DNA of 57,821 nucleotides from Nocardia neocaledoniensis (GTDB lineage Bacteria > Actinomycetota > Actinomycetes > Mycobacteriales > Mycobacteriaceae), in assembly GCF_029868625.1 (NCBI RefSeq), contig NZ_JARWOJ010000309.1, positions 1 through 57,821 on the forward strand, given 5' to 3'. The notes beneath the pieces are model-generated. The model saw nothing but the letters and a program-made list of their open reading frames with translations. It did no database searches and was not told the origin of the DNA. Positions 26,044 through 35,463 of the stretch are shown here, one piece after another. Every line of letters starts with the position of its first letter. The first letter of the stretch is position 1. The position numbers were made by a program, and so were the translations under genes.

Positions 26044-27390
26044 TCACTGCACGCGCAGGCTGCCGAACAGGCCGTCCTTCGCGTCGGCGGGGCCCGCCGT
26101 GAAGTAGAGCGCGTTCGCGTCGCCGAGGGTGTCGCCGTTGCCGAACCGCAGCGCCAGCAGGCCGGGGATCTCGACGGGCTTCGCCTCGTCGTCGCGCAGG
26201 TAGTCCACGAAGGTGCCGGTGGTGTCGTCGTAGGCGAGGACGCGGCCGAGGCCGCCGAAGTTGCCGACGAGCAGCTTGCCCGAGAGCGCGCCGAAGTTCG
26301 ACGGCGCGATCGCCACGCCCCACGGCGCGTTGAGCCTGCCGCCGTCGTCGACGATGCGCACGAGCTTGCCCGCCGCGTCGAACTCGGCGAGCTTGCCCCG
26401 GTCCGGCTTGCCGCCCGCGGCCTTGTCGGCCGCGGCGTCGAGCGTGGCCGCCTCGCCCTTCGCGAACTTCTTCGGGTCCTTGCTGTCGGGCTCGGTCACG
26501 GCGTAGGAGACGAAGACCCGGCTGCCCACGGTGGTGACGTTGAACGGCGCCGGATCACCGGGCACCACCTTCTTGCCCTTCTCGGGGGTGGCCGGGTCGA
26601 TCACCTCGCCGGTGGCGAAGGGGTTGGCGAAACCGGTGGTCGCCACCGGCTGCCAGAACTTGTCGAAGGTGCGGATCTGTGGATCGGCGCCGAAATCGGC
26701 GGCCAGCAGCTTGTCGCCGGCGGGGGCGAGCGCGATGCCGAAGAACGCCATGCCCTGGGCCGAGCCGTCGAAGACCTGGTTGGCGCCGCCGTCACGGCGC
26801 ACGGTCACCCCGTCGGGCGCCTGTTCGGTCCAGGCCGAGAGCTTGCCGGAGTCGGTGGCGAGGATGAAGCGCGCGGAACCGCCGAGCGGCACCGGCATCC
26901 CGTCGATGTCGACCCACTGGTCGCGCACGCCGAACAGGTCGGAGTTGATCGGCGCCGGGTTGAACACCACGCCGGTGACCTTGCCCGCGCTCTTGTCGGA
27001 GGTGTCGGCGTCGGCGCCGGGCACACCGACGAGCTTGAACTGGTCCTGGGCCAGCTTCTGCAGCTTCTGCTCCGAGGACGTGTGCACGTCACCGACGAAC
27101 TGGAACGACTTGCCGCCAGCGCCGACCCAGAAGTGACCACCCGCGCCCTTGGGCCGATCGGCCAGGCCCCACGCGTTGACCATCTCGGGGAACGTGAACT
27201 GGGCGTGATAGGAGTCCTTGTTGGCCGCCAGGTTCGTCTGGCTGTAGCGGTTGCCCTCGACCGCGGTGACCCCGTCGCCGCCGGACTCGTTCCCCGAGCA
27301 CGCGGTGGCGAGCACCAGCACCGCGCCGACCACCACACCGCGCATCAGCCCGGACCGCACCCCGCGAGCACCCCGCACATGTCCGTTCAC
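26044..27390 (-). CDS. TIGR03118-family lipoprotein
   Basis: A 448-residue exported lipoprotein: signal peptide GVVVGAVLVLATACSG with the lipobox cysteine at 31, then a six-bladed beta-propeller-like TIGR03118 domain. Family landmarks are NLAANK, MVNAWGLA, HFWVGAGG, FNPAPINSD, ADFGADPQIRTFDKFW, APWGVAIAPSNFG, KLLVGNFGG, and the C-terminal ALRFGNG...NALYFTAGP...DGLFGSL. GTG at 27390 is preferred over GTG at 27408 because GGAGAAGGAAC lies directly upstream. It is monocistronic and divergent from the nitrobindin gene. Function of the family is unknown. Confidence 0.88.
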   Translation of the reverse strand: MNGHVRGARGVRSGLMRGVVVGAVLVLATACSGNESGGDGVTAVEGNRYSQTNLAANKDSYHAQFTFPEMVNAWGLADRPKGAGGHFWVGAGGKSFQFVGDVHTSSEQKLQKLAQDQFKLVGVPGADADTSDKSAGKVTGVVFNPAPINSDLFGVRDQWVDIDGMPVPLGGSARFILATDSGKLSAWTEQAPDGVTVRRDGGANQVFDGSAQGMAFFGIALAPAGDKLLAADFGADPQIRTFDKFWQPVATTGFANPFATGEVIDPATPEKGKKVVPGDPAPFNVTTVGSRVFVSYAVTEPDSKDPKKFAKGEAATLDAAADKAAGGKPDRGKLAEFDAAGKLVRIVDDGGRLNAPWGVAIAPSNFGALSGKLLVGNFGGLGRVLAYDDTTGTFVDYLRDDEAKPVEIPGLLALRFGNGDTLGDANALYFTAGPADAKDGLFGSLRVQ

Positions 27391-27506
27391 GTTCCTTCTC
27401 CCTTTCACCCTGCGCCGGACGGCGTTTCAGGCGACGCTGACCTTAGCCTGACCGCGGCGGCGGCGTGGCGTGACCGTCACCTCGGGGGCAGGTCTAGGCT
27501 GTCGCC

Positions 27507-28004
27507 GTGGTCGAACCAGCTGCGCCCGTCGCCCCGCACCCCGATATCGCCGCCCTCGCCCCGCTGCTCGGCAGCTGGCGCGGCCGCGGCCACGGCGAGT
27601 ACCCGACCATCGCGCCGTTCGACTATCTGGAGGAGATCACCTTCGGTCACCTCGGCAGGCCGTTCCTCACCTACCGGCAGCGCACGAAGGCCGCCGACGA
27701 CGGCAGGCCGCTGCACGCCGAGACCGGTTACCTGCGCTGCCCGGCGCCCGGCCGTGTCGAACTGCTGCTCGCGCACCCCACCGGGATCACCGAGATCTGC
27801 GAGGGCACCATCACCGAAACCGTCGACGGAATTCGGCTCGAACTGAACTCGACGAATATCGGACTGAGCGGATCGGCGAAACAGGTTACCGCCGTTGGCC
27901 GCTCTTTCCACGTCACCGGCGACACCATCGACTACACGTTGCGCATGGCCGCCGTCGGCGAAACACTCCAACACCATCTGGCCGCGACTCTGCAACGTTC
28001 GTGA
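27507..28004 (+). CDS. Nitrobindin-family haem beta-barrel protein
   Basis: A 165-residue nitrobindin (THAP4-like) protein: a ten-stranded beta-barrel that binds ferric haem and is linked to nitric oxide/peroxynitrite chemistry. Diagnostic elements are the N-terminal [16 protein letters not shown] and the C-terminal [11 protein letters not shown], which supplies the haem-ligand histidine, with the [19 protein letters not shown] strand pair between. GTG at 27507. The gene stands alone between the TIGR03118 lipoprotein (divergent) and a small exported protein 272 bp downstream. Confidence 0.93.
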   Translation: MVEPAAPVAPHPDIAALAPLLGSWRGRGHGEYPTIAPFDYLEEITFGHLGRPFLTYRQRTKAADDGRPLHAETGYLRCPAPGRVELLLAHPTGITEICEGTITETVDGIRLELNSTNIGLSGSAKQVTAVGRSFHVTGDTIDYTLRMAAVGETLQHHLAATLQRS

Positions 28005-28128
28005 CCACGGCCGAATTCGGTTAATTACCCACACAGGGTGGCTGAGCTGCGGGTTCGCTTGATCGATACCGATCATTCACCTTTTCATCACGGCCGGGTC
28101 GCGATTGTGTTCGAACGCGCCCGCACAT

Positions 28129-28144
28129 AACGCAACAATTGCGT
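28129..28144. promoter_or_regulatory. AACGCAA palindrome upstream of the small exported protein
   Basis: ACGCAA-CAA-TTGCGT (28130-28144) is a perfect 6+3+6 inverted repeat preceded by an extra A, giving the same AACGCAA/TTGCGT half-sites as at 23360-23375. It lies 130 bp upstream of the ATG at 28277, in a 272-bp non-coding stretch that otherwise shows nothing recognisable. Confidence 0.5.
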
Positions 28145-28276
28145 GACGCTTGCCGCCGCCGTCTGTCGCGCGGGTGTCCTCCGCTCTACGGTTTCTCCCA
28201 ACAGCAAACCTCCAGAACACAGACGAAAGGCTGCCCGGGAAAGCACGTCGACACCCTGGACGAGGGAGACGAAACC

Positions 28277-28468
28277 ATGAGGCGTTCCACTCTGATTCTG
28301 ACCACTGCCGGAATGATCCTCGGCGGCGCGGCCGCCATCGACCTGCTCGACCGCGCGAGTACCAGCGCCGCGCCCGAGCCCGTTGTCAGCTACGGTGTCC
28401 TGCACGAGGCGGCCACCGACCACTCCGACAGCGGGTCACTCGCCGTGGTGTGGGCGGCCATTCAGTAG
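28277..28468 (+). CDS. Small exported protein, 63 residues
   Basis: MRRSTLILTTAGMILGGAAA is a typical signal peptide or membrane anchor, followed by AIDLLDRASTSAA and about 30 polar residues (VVSYGVLHEAATDHSDSGSLAVVWAAIQ). ATG at 28277 is preceded by GAGGGAGACGAAACC, a good ribosome-binding site. The longer frame upstream lacks coding character. It overlaps the convergent penicillin-binding lipoprotein gene by 7 bp at the 3' ends. No homologue was recognised. Confidence 0.6.
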   Translation: MRRSTLILTTAGMILGGAAAIDLLDRASTSAAPEPVVSYGVLHEAATDHSDSGSLAVVWAAIQ

Positions 28469-30252
28469 CCGGGTGGCAGCGCGGCGAACATGTCCCTGGT
28501 CACGGCGACGGCGTTGTCGGAACTGCCGCCCTTGACCAGCAGTGTCGCGAACGCCATGTCCCCCCGGTAGCCGACGAACCACGAGTGTGAACCGCCCTCC
28601 ACCTCGGCCTCGCCGGTCTTGCCGTACACCTCGCCCTGGTCCCTGATCCGTTCCGCGGTGCCACCGGTGACCACCATCCGCATCATCGCGCGCAGTCCCT
28701 CGACCACGTCCTGATCGATCGCCGGCCGGTCACCGGTGACCTCGGTGGGGCGGCCCGCGATCAGATAGGGCACGGGCGCCGAGCCGTGCGCCACCGCCGC
28801 CGCCATCACCGCCATCCCGAACGGGCTCACCACCACCCGGCCCTGCCCGATGCCGTCCTCGGCGCGCTGCACGAGTTCCTCGGCCGGCGGTACCGAGCCC
28901 GACATCGTCGGCAGGCCCTCGACCGCGTAGTCCTGGCCGACGCCGAGCCGGGCGGCCGCGTCGGTGAGCGCGGTGGGTTCGAGCCTGCTGGCCAGCCGCG
29001 CGAAGGTGGTGTTGCACGAGCGCTCGTAGGCATTGGCCATCGGAACCTCGCCGACGGTGAAGAGGTTGTAGTTGGGGATCGTGCGCTCCCCGATGGTGAT
29101 CCGGCTCGGGCAGGGCAGCACGGTCTCCGGTGTCGCGATGCCTGCGGCCATGGCGGCCGAGGCGGTCACCGTCTTGAAGATCGAGCCGGGCGGATACTGG
29201 CCGCTGGTGGCGACGGGCCCGTCGCGGTCGGCTGCCTTGTTCTGCGCGACCGCCAGGATCGCTCCGGTCGACGGGCGCAGCACCACCATCATCGTCTGCT
29301 CGGTGCGCAGGTCCACCGCGTGCTGCGCGGAGTTCTGCACGAACCGGTCGATGCTGAGCGCGAACGAGGGCGCGGGCTGAGCCGGAACCTCGTGCAGGAC
29401 ATCGAGATCGGCACCGTTCGCATTGCGGGTCACCACGCTCCAGCCCGCCTTGCCGTCGACCTCGGCGATCACCGTCTTGCGGACCTGGGTCAGCAGGTCG
29501 GGCGCGAACTTGCGGTCGGTGGGGACCATGTCCCACTCCTGGGTCAGCGTGACACCGGGCAGGCCGATCAGTTCGCTGCCGATGGTCTCGGCCTCGTATT
29601 CGCTGAGCAGGATCACCGTGTACGGTCCGCCCGATCGGCGCGCCGCGTCCAGGATCGACTGCGGGGTGTAGGCGACCGGGTCGATACGGCTCAGGGCCGC
29701 GGCGAGCGCACCGGCGACCCGATCCGGCTCCGGCGCGGCGGCCACGTCGAAGCGCACCCGCGACACCTTGCCCGGCACCAGCACATCGCTGCCCGCCGAT
29801 TCGTTCACCCTGGCCCGAGGCGCGGGCTCGGTGCGCAGCTCCATGCTCTGGGTGTCGCCGAGCTTGGGATGGATGTCGGCGGAGGTCCAGCGCACCAGCC
29901 AGCGTCCGCCGCTGCGCCCCATCTGCAGTTCACCGGTGTAGGTCCACTGCCGGCCCTTGGGCAGGGTCCAGGCGTAGGTGTAGTCGACGGTCGCGGTGTC
30001 GCCGTGCACGCGGGCATCACCGGTACGGATCTCGAGTTTCTCGGCCTGCAGCGCCTGCCAGGTCGAAGTCAGTGCGGCCGTGGCCTTCTCGGGTGCGGTG
30101 GTCAACCCGGCGGCCGCGGCGAGATCACGCTCGGCGAACGCCTCGGCGAAGGCTTCCGCGGCGGGGACCGGGCCCTGCGGGCCGGACGCGCAGGCGGTCG
30201 CCGCCACCGCGAGGGCGGCCACCGCGAATGTGGTTACCATCGGTGTCCTCAT
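28462..30252 (-). CDS. Penicillin-binding lipoprotein (class B-like transpeptidase)
   Basis: A 596-residue exported cell-wall transpeptidase resembling M. tuberculosis Rv2864c. Signal peptide with lipobox cysteine 21 (AATACASG), then a MecA_N/NTF2-like domain (about 25-140), a dimerisation region (about 150-290) and the transpeptidase domain (about 310-596). The catalytic motifs are SxxK at GSIFK (Ser357, Lys360), SxN at SCN (Ser412) and KTG at 545. ATG at 30252 (MRTPMV). The start codon lies in the loop of a perfect 12-bp inverted repeat, which might affect initiation. Its gene neighbours match the mycobacterial locus. Confidence 0.93.
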   Translation of the reverse strand: MRTPMVTTFAVAALAVAATACASGPQGPVPAAEAFAEAFAERDLAAAAGLTTAPEKATAALTSTWQALQAEKLEIRTGDARVHGDTATVDYTYAWTLPKGRQWTYTGELQMGRSGGRWLVRWTSADIHPKLGDTQSMELRTEPAPRARVNESAGSDVLVPGKVSRVRFDVAAAPEPDRVAGALAAALSRIDPVAYTPQSILDAARRSGGPYTVILLSEYEAETIGSELIGLPGVTLTQEWDMVPTDRKFAPDLLTQVRKTVIAEVDGKAGWSVVTRNANGADLDVLHEVPAQPAPSFALSIDRFVQNSAQHAVDLRTEQTMMVVLRPSTGAILAVAQNKAADRDGPVATSGQYPPGSIFKTVTASAAMAAGIATPETVLPCPSRITIGERTIPNYNLFTVGEVPMANAYERSCNTTFARLASRLEPTALTDAAARLGVGQDYAVEGLPTMSGSVPPAEELVQRAEDGIGQGRVVVSPFGMAVMAAAVAHGSAPVPYLIAGRPTEVTGDRPAIDQDVVEGLRAMMRMVVTGGTAERIRDQGEVYGKTGEAEVEGGSHSWFVGYRGDMAFATLLVKGGSSDNAVAVTRDMFAALPPGY

Positions 30253-30268
30253 CGGGACCGATGGTAAC
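30233..30268 (-). promoter_or_regulatory. Perfect inverted repeat flanking the PBP start codon
   Basis: GTTACCATCGGT (30233-30244) and ACCGATGGTAAC (30257-30268) form 12-bp perfect arms with a 12-base loop. The ATG of the PBP gene (30250-30252) is in the loop, and codons 4-7 form one arm. A hairpin in the mRNA could hide or expose the initiation region. No classical ribosome-binding site is visible in front of this ATG. Confidence 0.55.
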
Positions 30269-30317
30269 GGCGACCGGGCGGCAAACCCCGCATGACGGCG
30301 CCGTACACGCCCACCGA

Positions 30318-31181
30318 TCAGTCGACGAGCACCGTCGCGAAGGTGGCGATCTGACGGAAACCCACACGGCTGTAGGCACGTCGGGCGATCCGGTTGTAGT
30401 CGTTGACGTACAGGCTCGCCGTACGGCCGGTCGCCACAACGGCATTCGCGACCGTCGCGGTGCCCGCCGTGCCGACGCCGGAACCGCGGAAGTCCGGATG
30501 CACCCAGACGCCCTGGATCTGGCCGGTGCGCCGCGACAGCGCGCCGATCTCGGCCTTGTACACGACCACGCCGTCCTCGAAACGTGCCCAGGCCCTGCCG
30601 GATTCGATCAAGCTCTGAATGCGGCGCCGGTACCCACGCCCGCCGTCGCCTGCGCGCGGATCGACCCCGACCTCCTCGATGAACATCGCGATCGCGGCCG
30701 TCAGGTAGCGGTCGATCTCGTCCGGCCTGACCCGGCGCACGCCCTTGTCCGGATCGGCCGACGCGGGCGCGGCGAGGGCGAGCAGCGGCTGTTCGGCGCG
30801 CAGGTCCCTGGCCGGACCCCACTTGGGGGCCAGCATCTCCCACATCGGCAGGGCCAGTTCCTGGCGGCCGACCAGCGAGGAGCACACGCGTGGCCACCGC
30901 ACCGCGCGGTCGGCGAACGCGCGCAGCGCTTGCTGGTCACCGCGCAGCGGCATCAGATTAGCGCCGGAGAAGCACAGCGAATCCGCCGGGCCGCCCCGGC
31001 TCCACAGCTCACCGAGGCCCGAACGCGCGTCGAGCCCGAACTCCTGCACCCGCGCCGCGATCATGCACGACGCCACGGGATCGGAGTCGAGGACGCGGAG
31101 CACCTCGCCCAGGTCTCGTACGGACACCGGGCGCGCGGGGGTGGTCTTGGACCGTCGCGTCGGCTCCAGCAGACTCCGCAC
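30318..31181 (-). CDS. DUF4081/GNAT-family N-acetyltransferase
   Basis: A 287-residue protein. An N-terminal DUF4081-like half (about 1-150, with LRVLDSDPVASCMIAARVQEFGLD) precedes a C-terminal GNAT domain (about 155-287) with the acetyl-CoA loop GVWVHPDFRGSGVGTAGTATV (R/Q-x-x-G-x-G/A) and the C-terminal SLYVNDYNRIARRAYSRVGF. The length matches M. tuberculosis Rv2867c, which lies in the same place next to ispG. GTG at 31181; the frame extends further upstream but overlaps the ispG 3' end without coding character. The substrate is unknown. Confidence 0.9.
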   Translation of the reverse strand: MRSLLEPTRRSKTTPARPVSVRDLGEVLRVLDSDPVASCMIAARVQEFGLDARSGLGELWSRGGPADSLCFSGANLMPLRGDQQALRAFADRAVRWPRVCSSLVGRQELALPMWEMLAPKWGPARDLRAEQPLLALAAPASADPDKGVRRVRPDEIDRYLTAAIAMFIEEVGVDPRAGDGGRGYRRRIQSLIESGRAWARFEDGVVVYKAEIGALSRRTGQIQGVWVHPDFRGSGVGTAGTATVANAVVATGRTASLYVNDYNRIARRAYSRVGFRQIATFATVLVD

Positions 31182-31242
31182 GGCACCAGCCTGCCACGAA
31201 TGCGCGCCGAACGGTACGGGACCGCCGAATCCGGTGCGCGGA

Positions 31243-32397
31243 TCAGCCGACGGTGACGACGGGCTCGGCGCCCGGCTGCTCACCCATCTCCTCGGCGATG
31301 CGCATCGCCTCTTCGATCAGCGTCTCCACGATCTGGGCCTCGGGCACGGTCTTGATGACCTCACCCTTGACGAAGATCTGGCCCTTGCCGTTGCCGGAGG
31401 CGACCCCGAGATCGGCCTCGCGAGCCTCACCCGGCCCGTTCACGACGCAGCCCATCACGGCCACCCGCAACGGCACCTCGAGGCCGTCCAGACCGGCGGA
31501 GACGGCGTCGGCCAGGGTGTACACGTCGACCTGGGCGCGCCCGCACGACGGGCAGGAGACGATCTCGAGCTTGCGCGGTCGCAGGTTCAGCGACTGCAGG
31601 ATCTGGCCGCCGACCTTCACCTCCTCGGCGGGCGGGGCCGAGAGCGAGACGCGGATCGTGTCACCGATGCCCTCGCTGAGCAGCGCGCCGAACGCGACCG
31701 CCGACTTGATCGTGCCCTGGAACGCCGGACCGGCCTCGGTGACGCCCAGGTGCAGCGGGTAATCGCTCTGCGCGGCCAGCTGCCGGTAGGCCTCCACCAT
31801 GATCACCGGGTCGTTGTGCTTGACCGAGATCTTGATGTCGCCGAAACCGTGGTCCTCGAACAGGCTCGCCTCCCACAGCGCCGACTCGACCAGCGCCTCC
31901 GGGGTGGCCTTGCCGTACTTCTCCAGCATCCGCTTGTCCAGCGAACCGGCGTTCACGCCGATGCGGATCGGGATGCCCGCGGCGCCCGCGGCCTTGGCGA
32001 CCTCACCGACCCGACCGTCGAACTCCTTGATGTTGCCCGGGTTCACCCGGACGGCCGCGCAGCCGGCGTCGATCGCGGCGAAGATGTAGCGCGGCTGGAA
32101 ATGGATGTCGGCGATCACCGGGATCTGCGACTTCTTCGCGATCGTGGCGAGCGCGTCGGCGTCCTCCTGGCGCGGACACGCCACCCGGACGATATCGCAG
32201 CCGGACGCGGTGAGCTCGGCGATCTGCTGCAGCGTCGCGTTCACGTCGTGGGTCTTGGTGGTGGTCATCGACTGCACGGAGATCGGCGAGTCACTTCCCA
32301 CACCGACATTGCCCACCTTCAGCTGGCGGGTCTTGCGCCGGGGTGCGAGAACAGCAGCGGGAGCGGCGGGCATCCCCAATCCGATGGTGCTGGTCAC
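31243..32397 (-). CDS. ispG: 4-Hydroxy-3-methylbut-2-enyl diphosphate synthase IspG (GcpE)
   Basis: Converts 2-C-methyl-D-erythritol 2,4-cyclodiphosphate to HMBPP in the MEP isoprenoid pathway, in the cytosol, using a [4Fe-4S] cluster. The 384 residues comprise an N-terminal TIM barrel ([34 protein letters not shown]) and a C-terminal cluster domain with Cys282 and Cys285 in CPSCGR, Cys317 in MGC, and Glu324 in [11 protein letters not shown] start at 32397. It lies 62 bp before the GNAT gene start and 114 bp downstream of rip1; dxr, another MEP gene, follows beyond rip1. Confidence 0.97.
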   Translation of the reverse strand: MTSTIGLGMPAAPAAVLAPRRKTRQLKVGNVGVGSDSPISVQSMTTTKTHDVNATLQQIAELTASGCDIVRVACPRQEDADALATIAKKSQIPVIADIHFQPRYIFAAIDAGCAAVRVNPGNIKEFDGRVGEVAKAAGAAGIPIRIGVNAGSLDKRMLEKYGKATPEALVESALWEASLFEDHGFGDIKISVKHNDPVIMVEAYRQLAAQSDYPLHLGVTEAGPAFQGTIKSAVAFGALLSEGIGDTIRVSLSAPPAEEVKVGGQILQSLNLRPRKLEIVSCPSCGRAQVDVYTLADAVSAGLDGLEVPLRVAVMGCVVNGPGEAREADLGVASGNGKGQIFVKGEVIKTVPEAQIVETLIEEAMRIAEEMGEQPGAEPVVTVG

Positions 32398-32511
32398 GGT
32401 CGGCTGCCTTCTTTCGTGTACGTGTCGGAGTGAGGCGGTGGTCTCGCTGCCGAGCTTAGTCGCGCGGGGTGACCCACCGCCCTGTGAGGGGCACGACAGC
32501 GGCGCGATCGG

Positions 32512-33708
32512 TCAGGGCAGGCGGATCGGGTTGACGATGTCGGCGGCCAAGGTCAGCAGCATGAAGGCACCACCGATCACCACCGCCACATACGTCACGG
32601 GCAACAGCTTCAGGTAGTCGACCGGACCCGCAGGGGCCTTGCCGAACAGCCCACGGATGGTGTTCCTGATCTTCTCGTAGAGCACCACCGCGATGTGCCC
32701 GCCGTCCAGCGGCAACAGCGGCAGCAGGTTGAACGCGCCGAGGAAGAAGTTCAGGCTCGCCAGCACCAGGATGAACATGCCCCACAGCCCGCGCTCCGCG
32801 GTCTCGCCACCGATGCGGCTGGCGCCGTAGACGCTGACGGGCGTCTCCGGGTCGCGCTCGCCGCCGGTGACGGCCTCCCACAGTGCCGAGACCTTCTGCG
32901 GCATCTTGGCCAGCGACTTCACCGTCTCGATGAAGAAGTCACCGGTGAACGACATGGTCGCCGGGATGGCCGCGATCACGCCGTACTGCTGGGGCTCGGC
33001 GAAGTCGGGTCCGACACCGACCGCGCTCACCTCGCGGCTCGGGCCCTCCTTCGGCGAGCGCATCACGCGCTCGGGAGTGACCGGCACGGTGAGGGTCTGG
33101 CCCGCCCGCTCGATCGTGTAGGTGAAGGTGCCGGTCTGCTTCTGGGTCTCGGCCTGGAACTGTGCCCAGGTGGTCACCTCGACACCGTTGACGGCCTTCA
33201 CCACGTCACCACGCCGCAGTCCGGCGCGCTGGGCGGGCCCGTCACCGGTGCACGGCGCCAGGGTCTTCTCCGGGGTCTCCTGCGCGACACAGCTCATGGT
33301 GCCCAGCGCCGTGGCCGGGGGCTGCTCGAGCTGCGGCAGACCCCATCCGACCGCCAGGACCACCAGCAGGATGAAGCCGAGCAGGAAGTTCATCGCGATA
33401 CCGCCGAACATCACCACCAGGCGCTTCCAGGTCGCCTGCCGGTACATGGCCCGGTCGACGTCCTCGGGCTCGAGTTCGTCGAGCGCCGTCATGCCCGCGA
33501 TATCGCAGAACCCGCCGAGCGGCAGCGCCTTGAGGCCGTACTCGGTCTCACCGCGGCGGAACGAGAACACCTTCGGCCCGAAACCGATGAAGTAGCGGCG
33601 CACCTTCATGCCGGTGGCCTGCGCAGCCCACATGTGCCCGCACTCGTGCAGCGCGATCGAGATCGTGATACCGAGGGCGAACAGTGCGAACCCCAGCGCG
33701 AATACCAT
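32512..33708 (-). CDS. rip1: Site-2 protease Rip1 (RseP family)
   Basis: A 398-residue intramembrane zinc metalloprotease that cleaves anti-sigma factors or other membrane proteins within the bilayer. The metal motif HECGH (21-25) is in the first transmembrane segment; a PDZ domain follows (about 135-230; GDVVKAVNGVEVTTWAQF), and the third zinc ligand is in LDGGH (Asp335). Four hydrophobic segments are visible. ATG at 33708. It lies between dxr (upstream) and ispG (downstream), as in mycobacteria. Confidence 0.96.
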   Translation of the reverse strand: MVFALGFALFALGITISIALHECGHMWAAQATGMKVRRYFIGFGPKVFSFRRGETEYGLKALPLGGFCDIAGMTALDELEPEDVDRAMYRQATWKRLVVMFGGIAMNFLLGFILLVVLAVGWGLPQLEQPPATALGTMSCVAQETPEKTLAPCTGDGPAQRAGLRRGDVVKAVNGVEVTTWAQFQAETQKQTGTFTYTIERAGQTLTVPVTPERVMRSPKEGPSREVSAVGVGPDFAEPQQYGVIAAIPATMSFTGDFFIETVKSLAKMPQKVSALWEAVTGGERDPETPVSVYGASRIGGETAERGLWGMFILVLASLNFFLGAFNLLPLLPLDGGHIAVVLYEKIRNTIRGLFGKAPAGPVDYLKLLPVTYVAVVIGGAFMLLTLAADIVNPIRLP

Positions 33709-33740
33709 CAGGCCTCTTTCTCTGGCGGCTGGCGCCGCGG

Positions 33741-33828
33741 GTTTTCGGCCTCGTGACCTCGCGTCCGAGGAGCGATACTGCGCCTTCGGCGTTCCGTCTC
33801 GCTCCTCGGACGCGAGGCGGCCGAAAAC
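33741..33828. repeat. Long nested palindromic element between rip1 and dxr
   Basis: The outer arms GTTTTCGGCC (33741-33750) and GGCCGAAAAC (33819-33828), and the inner arms of 19 bp at 33757-33775 and 33799-33817, are all perfect inverted repeats. The tip contains a further CGCC-TTC-GGCG hairpin. About 88 bp of a 147-bp gap folds into one cruciform or RNA hairpin. It could be a strong terminator or a member of a dispersed palindromic repeat family. Confidence 0.85.
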
Positions 33829-33855
33829 GTGGTGGTCAATTTTCGTCGCATCCGC

Positions 33856-35037
33856 TCAGGACGCGATGACGTGCGCGGCGTACTCCCGTGCCCAGCGGTC
33901 GGCCGCGAGGACGTCGTCCAGGGTATCGGGTTCGGCGTGCCAGCGATCGGCGGCCTCCACGGCGCGGGTGACGGTGCGCACGATGGCGGGGAAGGTGATC
34001 TTGCCGTCCAGGAACGCCTGCACGGCGACTTCGTTGGCGGCGTTGTAGACGGCGGTGACGCTGCCGCCCGCCTCCCCCGCCTGCCTGGCCAGCCGGACCG
34101 CCGGGAAGACCTCGTCGTCGACCGGCTCGAACGTCCAGGTGGCGGCGGTGCCGAAATCACAGGCGGCGGCCGCGCCCGCGATCCGGTCGGGCCAGCCCAG
34201 CGCGAGCGCGATCGGCAGCTTCATGTCCGGCGGGCTGGCCTGGGCCAGGGTCGAGCCGTCGGTGAAGGTGACCATCGAGTGCACGATCGACTGCGGGTGC
34301 ACGGTCACGTCGATGCGGTCGTAGGGCACGCCGAACAGCAGGTGCGTCTCGATGAGTTCGAGGCCCTTGTTCACCAGCGAGGCCGAGTTCAGGGTGTTCA
34401 TCGGGCCCATCGACCAGGTCGGATGGGTCTTGGCCTCGGCGGGGTTCACCGATTCGAGCATCTCGGTGGTCCAGCCGCGGAAGGGTCCGCCGGAGGCGGT
34501 GAGGATCAGCCGGTCGACCTCCTCGGCCCGGCCGCCGCGCAGGCACTGCGCGAGCGCCGAGTGCTCGGAGTCCACCGGCACGATCTGGCCGGGCGCGGCC
34601 GCCCGGGTCACCAGCGACCCACCGGCGACCAGCGATTCCTTGTTGGCCAGTGCCAGCCGGGTGCCCGCCGCCAGCGTCGCGAGCGTGGGTTCCAGGCCGA
34701 GGGACCCGACCAGGGCGTTGAGCACCACGTCGGCCTCGGTCCGGCGCACGAGTTCGGTCGCCGCGTCGGGGCCGCCGAACTCGAGGTCGAGCGCCTGCGC
34801 GGTGGCGGGATCGGCGACGGCGACATTGCGCGTGCCGGTGGCGGCCATCTGCTCGGCGAGCAGGGCGGGGTTGCCGCCGCGCGCGGCCAGACCCACCACC
34901 TCGAAGCGGTCGGGGTTGGCGGCGATCACCTCGAGCGCCTGGGTCCCGATCGACCCGGTACTGCCGAGGAGCAGCACCTTCACCCGATCGGTGGACGTGG
35001 AGTGGCCTTGTGCGGCACGCGTTGCTGGGTGGGACAC
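33856..35037 (-). CDS. dxr: 1-Deoxy-D-xylulose 5-phosphate reductoisomerase
   Basis: The first committed step of the MEP pathway, NADPH-dependent conversion of DXP to MEP. The 393-residue protein has the N-terminal NADPH motif [27 protein letters not shown], the metal/substrate segment [47 protein letters not shown], and the C-terminal [14 protein letters not shown] at 35037 gives [10 protein letters not shown]; the frame upstream is unrelated. It is upstream of rip1, separated by the palindromic element, so the two may be transcriptionally isolated. Confidence 0.96.
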   Translation of the reverse strand: MSHPATRAAQGHSTSTDRVKVLLLGSTGSIGTQALEVIAANPDRFEVVGLAARGGNPALLAEQMAATGTRNVAVADPATAQALDLEFGGPDAATELVRRTEADVVLNALVGSLGLEPTLATLAAGTRLALANKESLVAGGSLVTRAAAPGQIVPVDSEHSALAQCLRGGRAEEVDRLILTASGGPFRGWTTEMLESVNPAEAKTHPTWSMGPMNTLNSASLVNKGLELIETHLLFGVPYDRIDVTVHPQSIVHSMVTFTDGSTLAQASPPDMKLPIALALGWPDRIAGAAAACDFGTAATWTFEPVDDEVFPAVRLARQAGEAGGSVTAVYNAANEVAVQAFLDGKITFPAIVRTVTRAVEAADRWHAEPDTLDDVLAADRWAREYAAHVIAS

Positions 35038-35132
35038 GGGCCCATTGTGGCAGGGCTGCTGGCTACGACGGACGGTCGTATGCCACGATATGCTCACTCG
35101 CCCAACCAGAACTCGAGCCCTAAGGAGCGATC

Positions 35133-35402
35133 GTGGCCGCCACGGACCTCGAAAAAGCCAGCACCGAGCGCGCCGTCGCCACCAGCGTCGACCCCGCCGA
35201 GGTGCCCTCGGCCGCATGGGGCTGGAGCGGTGAGTCGCACAAGACCTTCCGCATCGCGGGCTGGATCGTCGTGGTCGCCCTGCTCGGCATGACCATCGGC
35301 AACCACCAGGGCCACGTCGAGGACATCTTCCTCATCGGCCTGGCCGCGCTGCTGGCCTCGATCATGGTCGTCGACTCGCTCACCAAGCGCATTCCGAGGT
35401 AG
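35133..35402 (+). CDS. DUF2631 membrane protein
   Basis: An 89-residue small membrane protein of the actinobacterial DUF2631 family: a soluble N-terminus of about 40 residues ([20 protein letters not shown] is the family-typical stretch) and two closely spaced hydrophobic segments ([29 protein letters not shown]). GTG at 35133, preceded by TAAGGAGCGATC. It is divergent from dxr, as the homologue near M. tuberculosis dxr is, and ends 61 bp from the convergent LysR gene. Function is unknown. Confidence 0.9.
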   Translation: MAATDLEKASTERAVATSVDPAEVPSAAWGWSGESHKTFRIAGWIVVVALLGMTIGNHQGHVEDIFLIGLAALLASIMVVDSLTKRIPR

Positions 35403-35463
35403 TTCTCGGCCCCGACCACGCCTGCGAGCGCTCCGGCGCCGCAGGCGTTTTCGCGTCCAGGGG

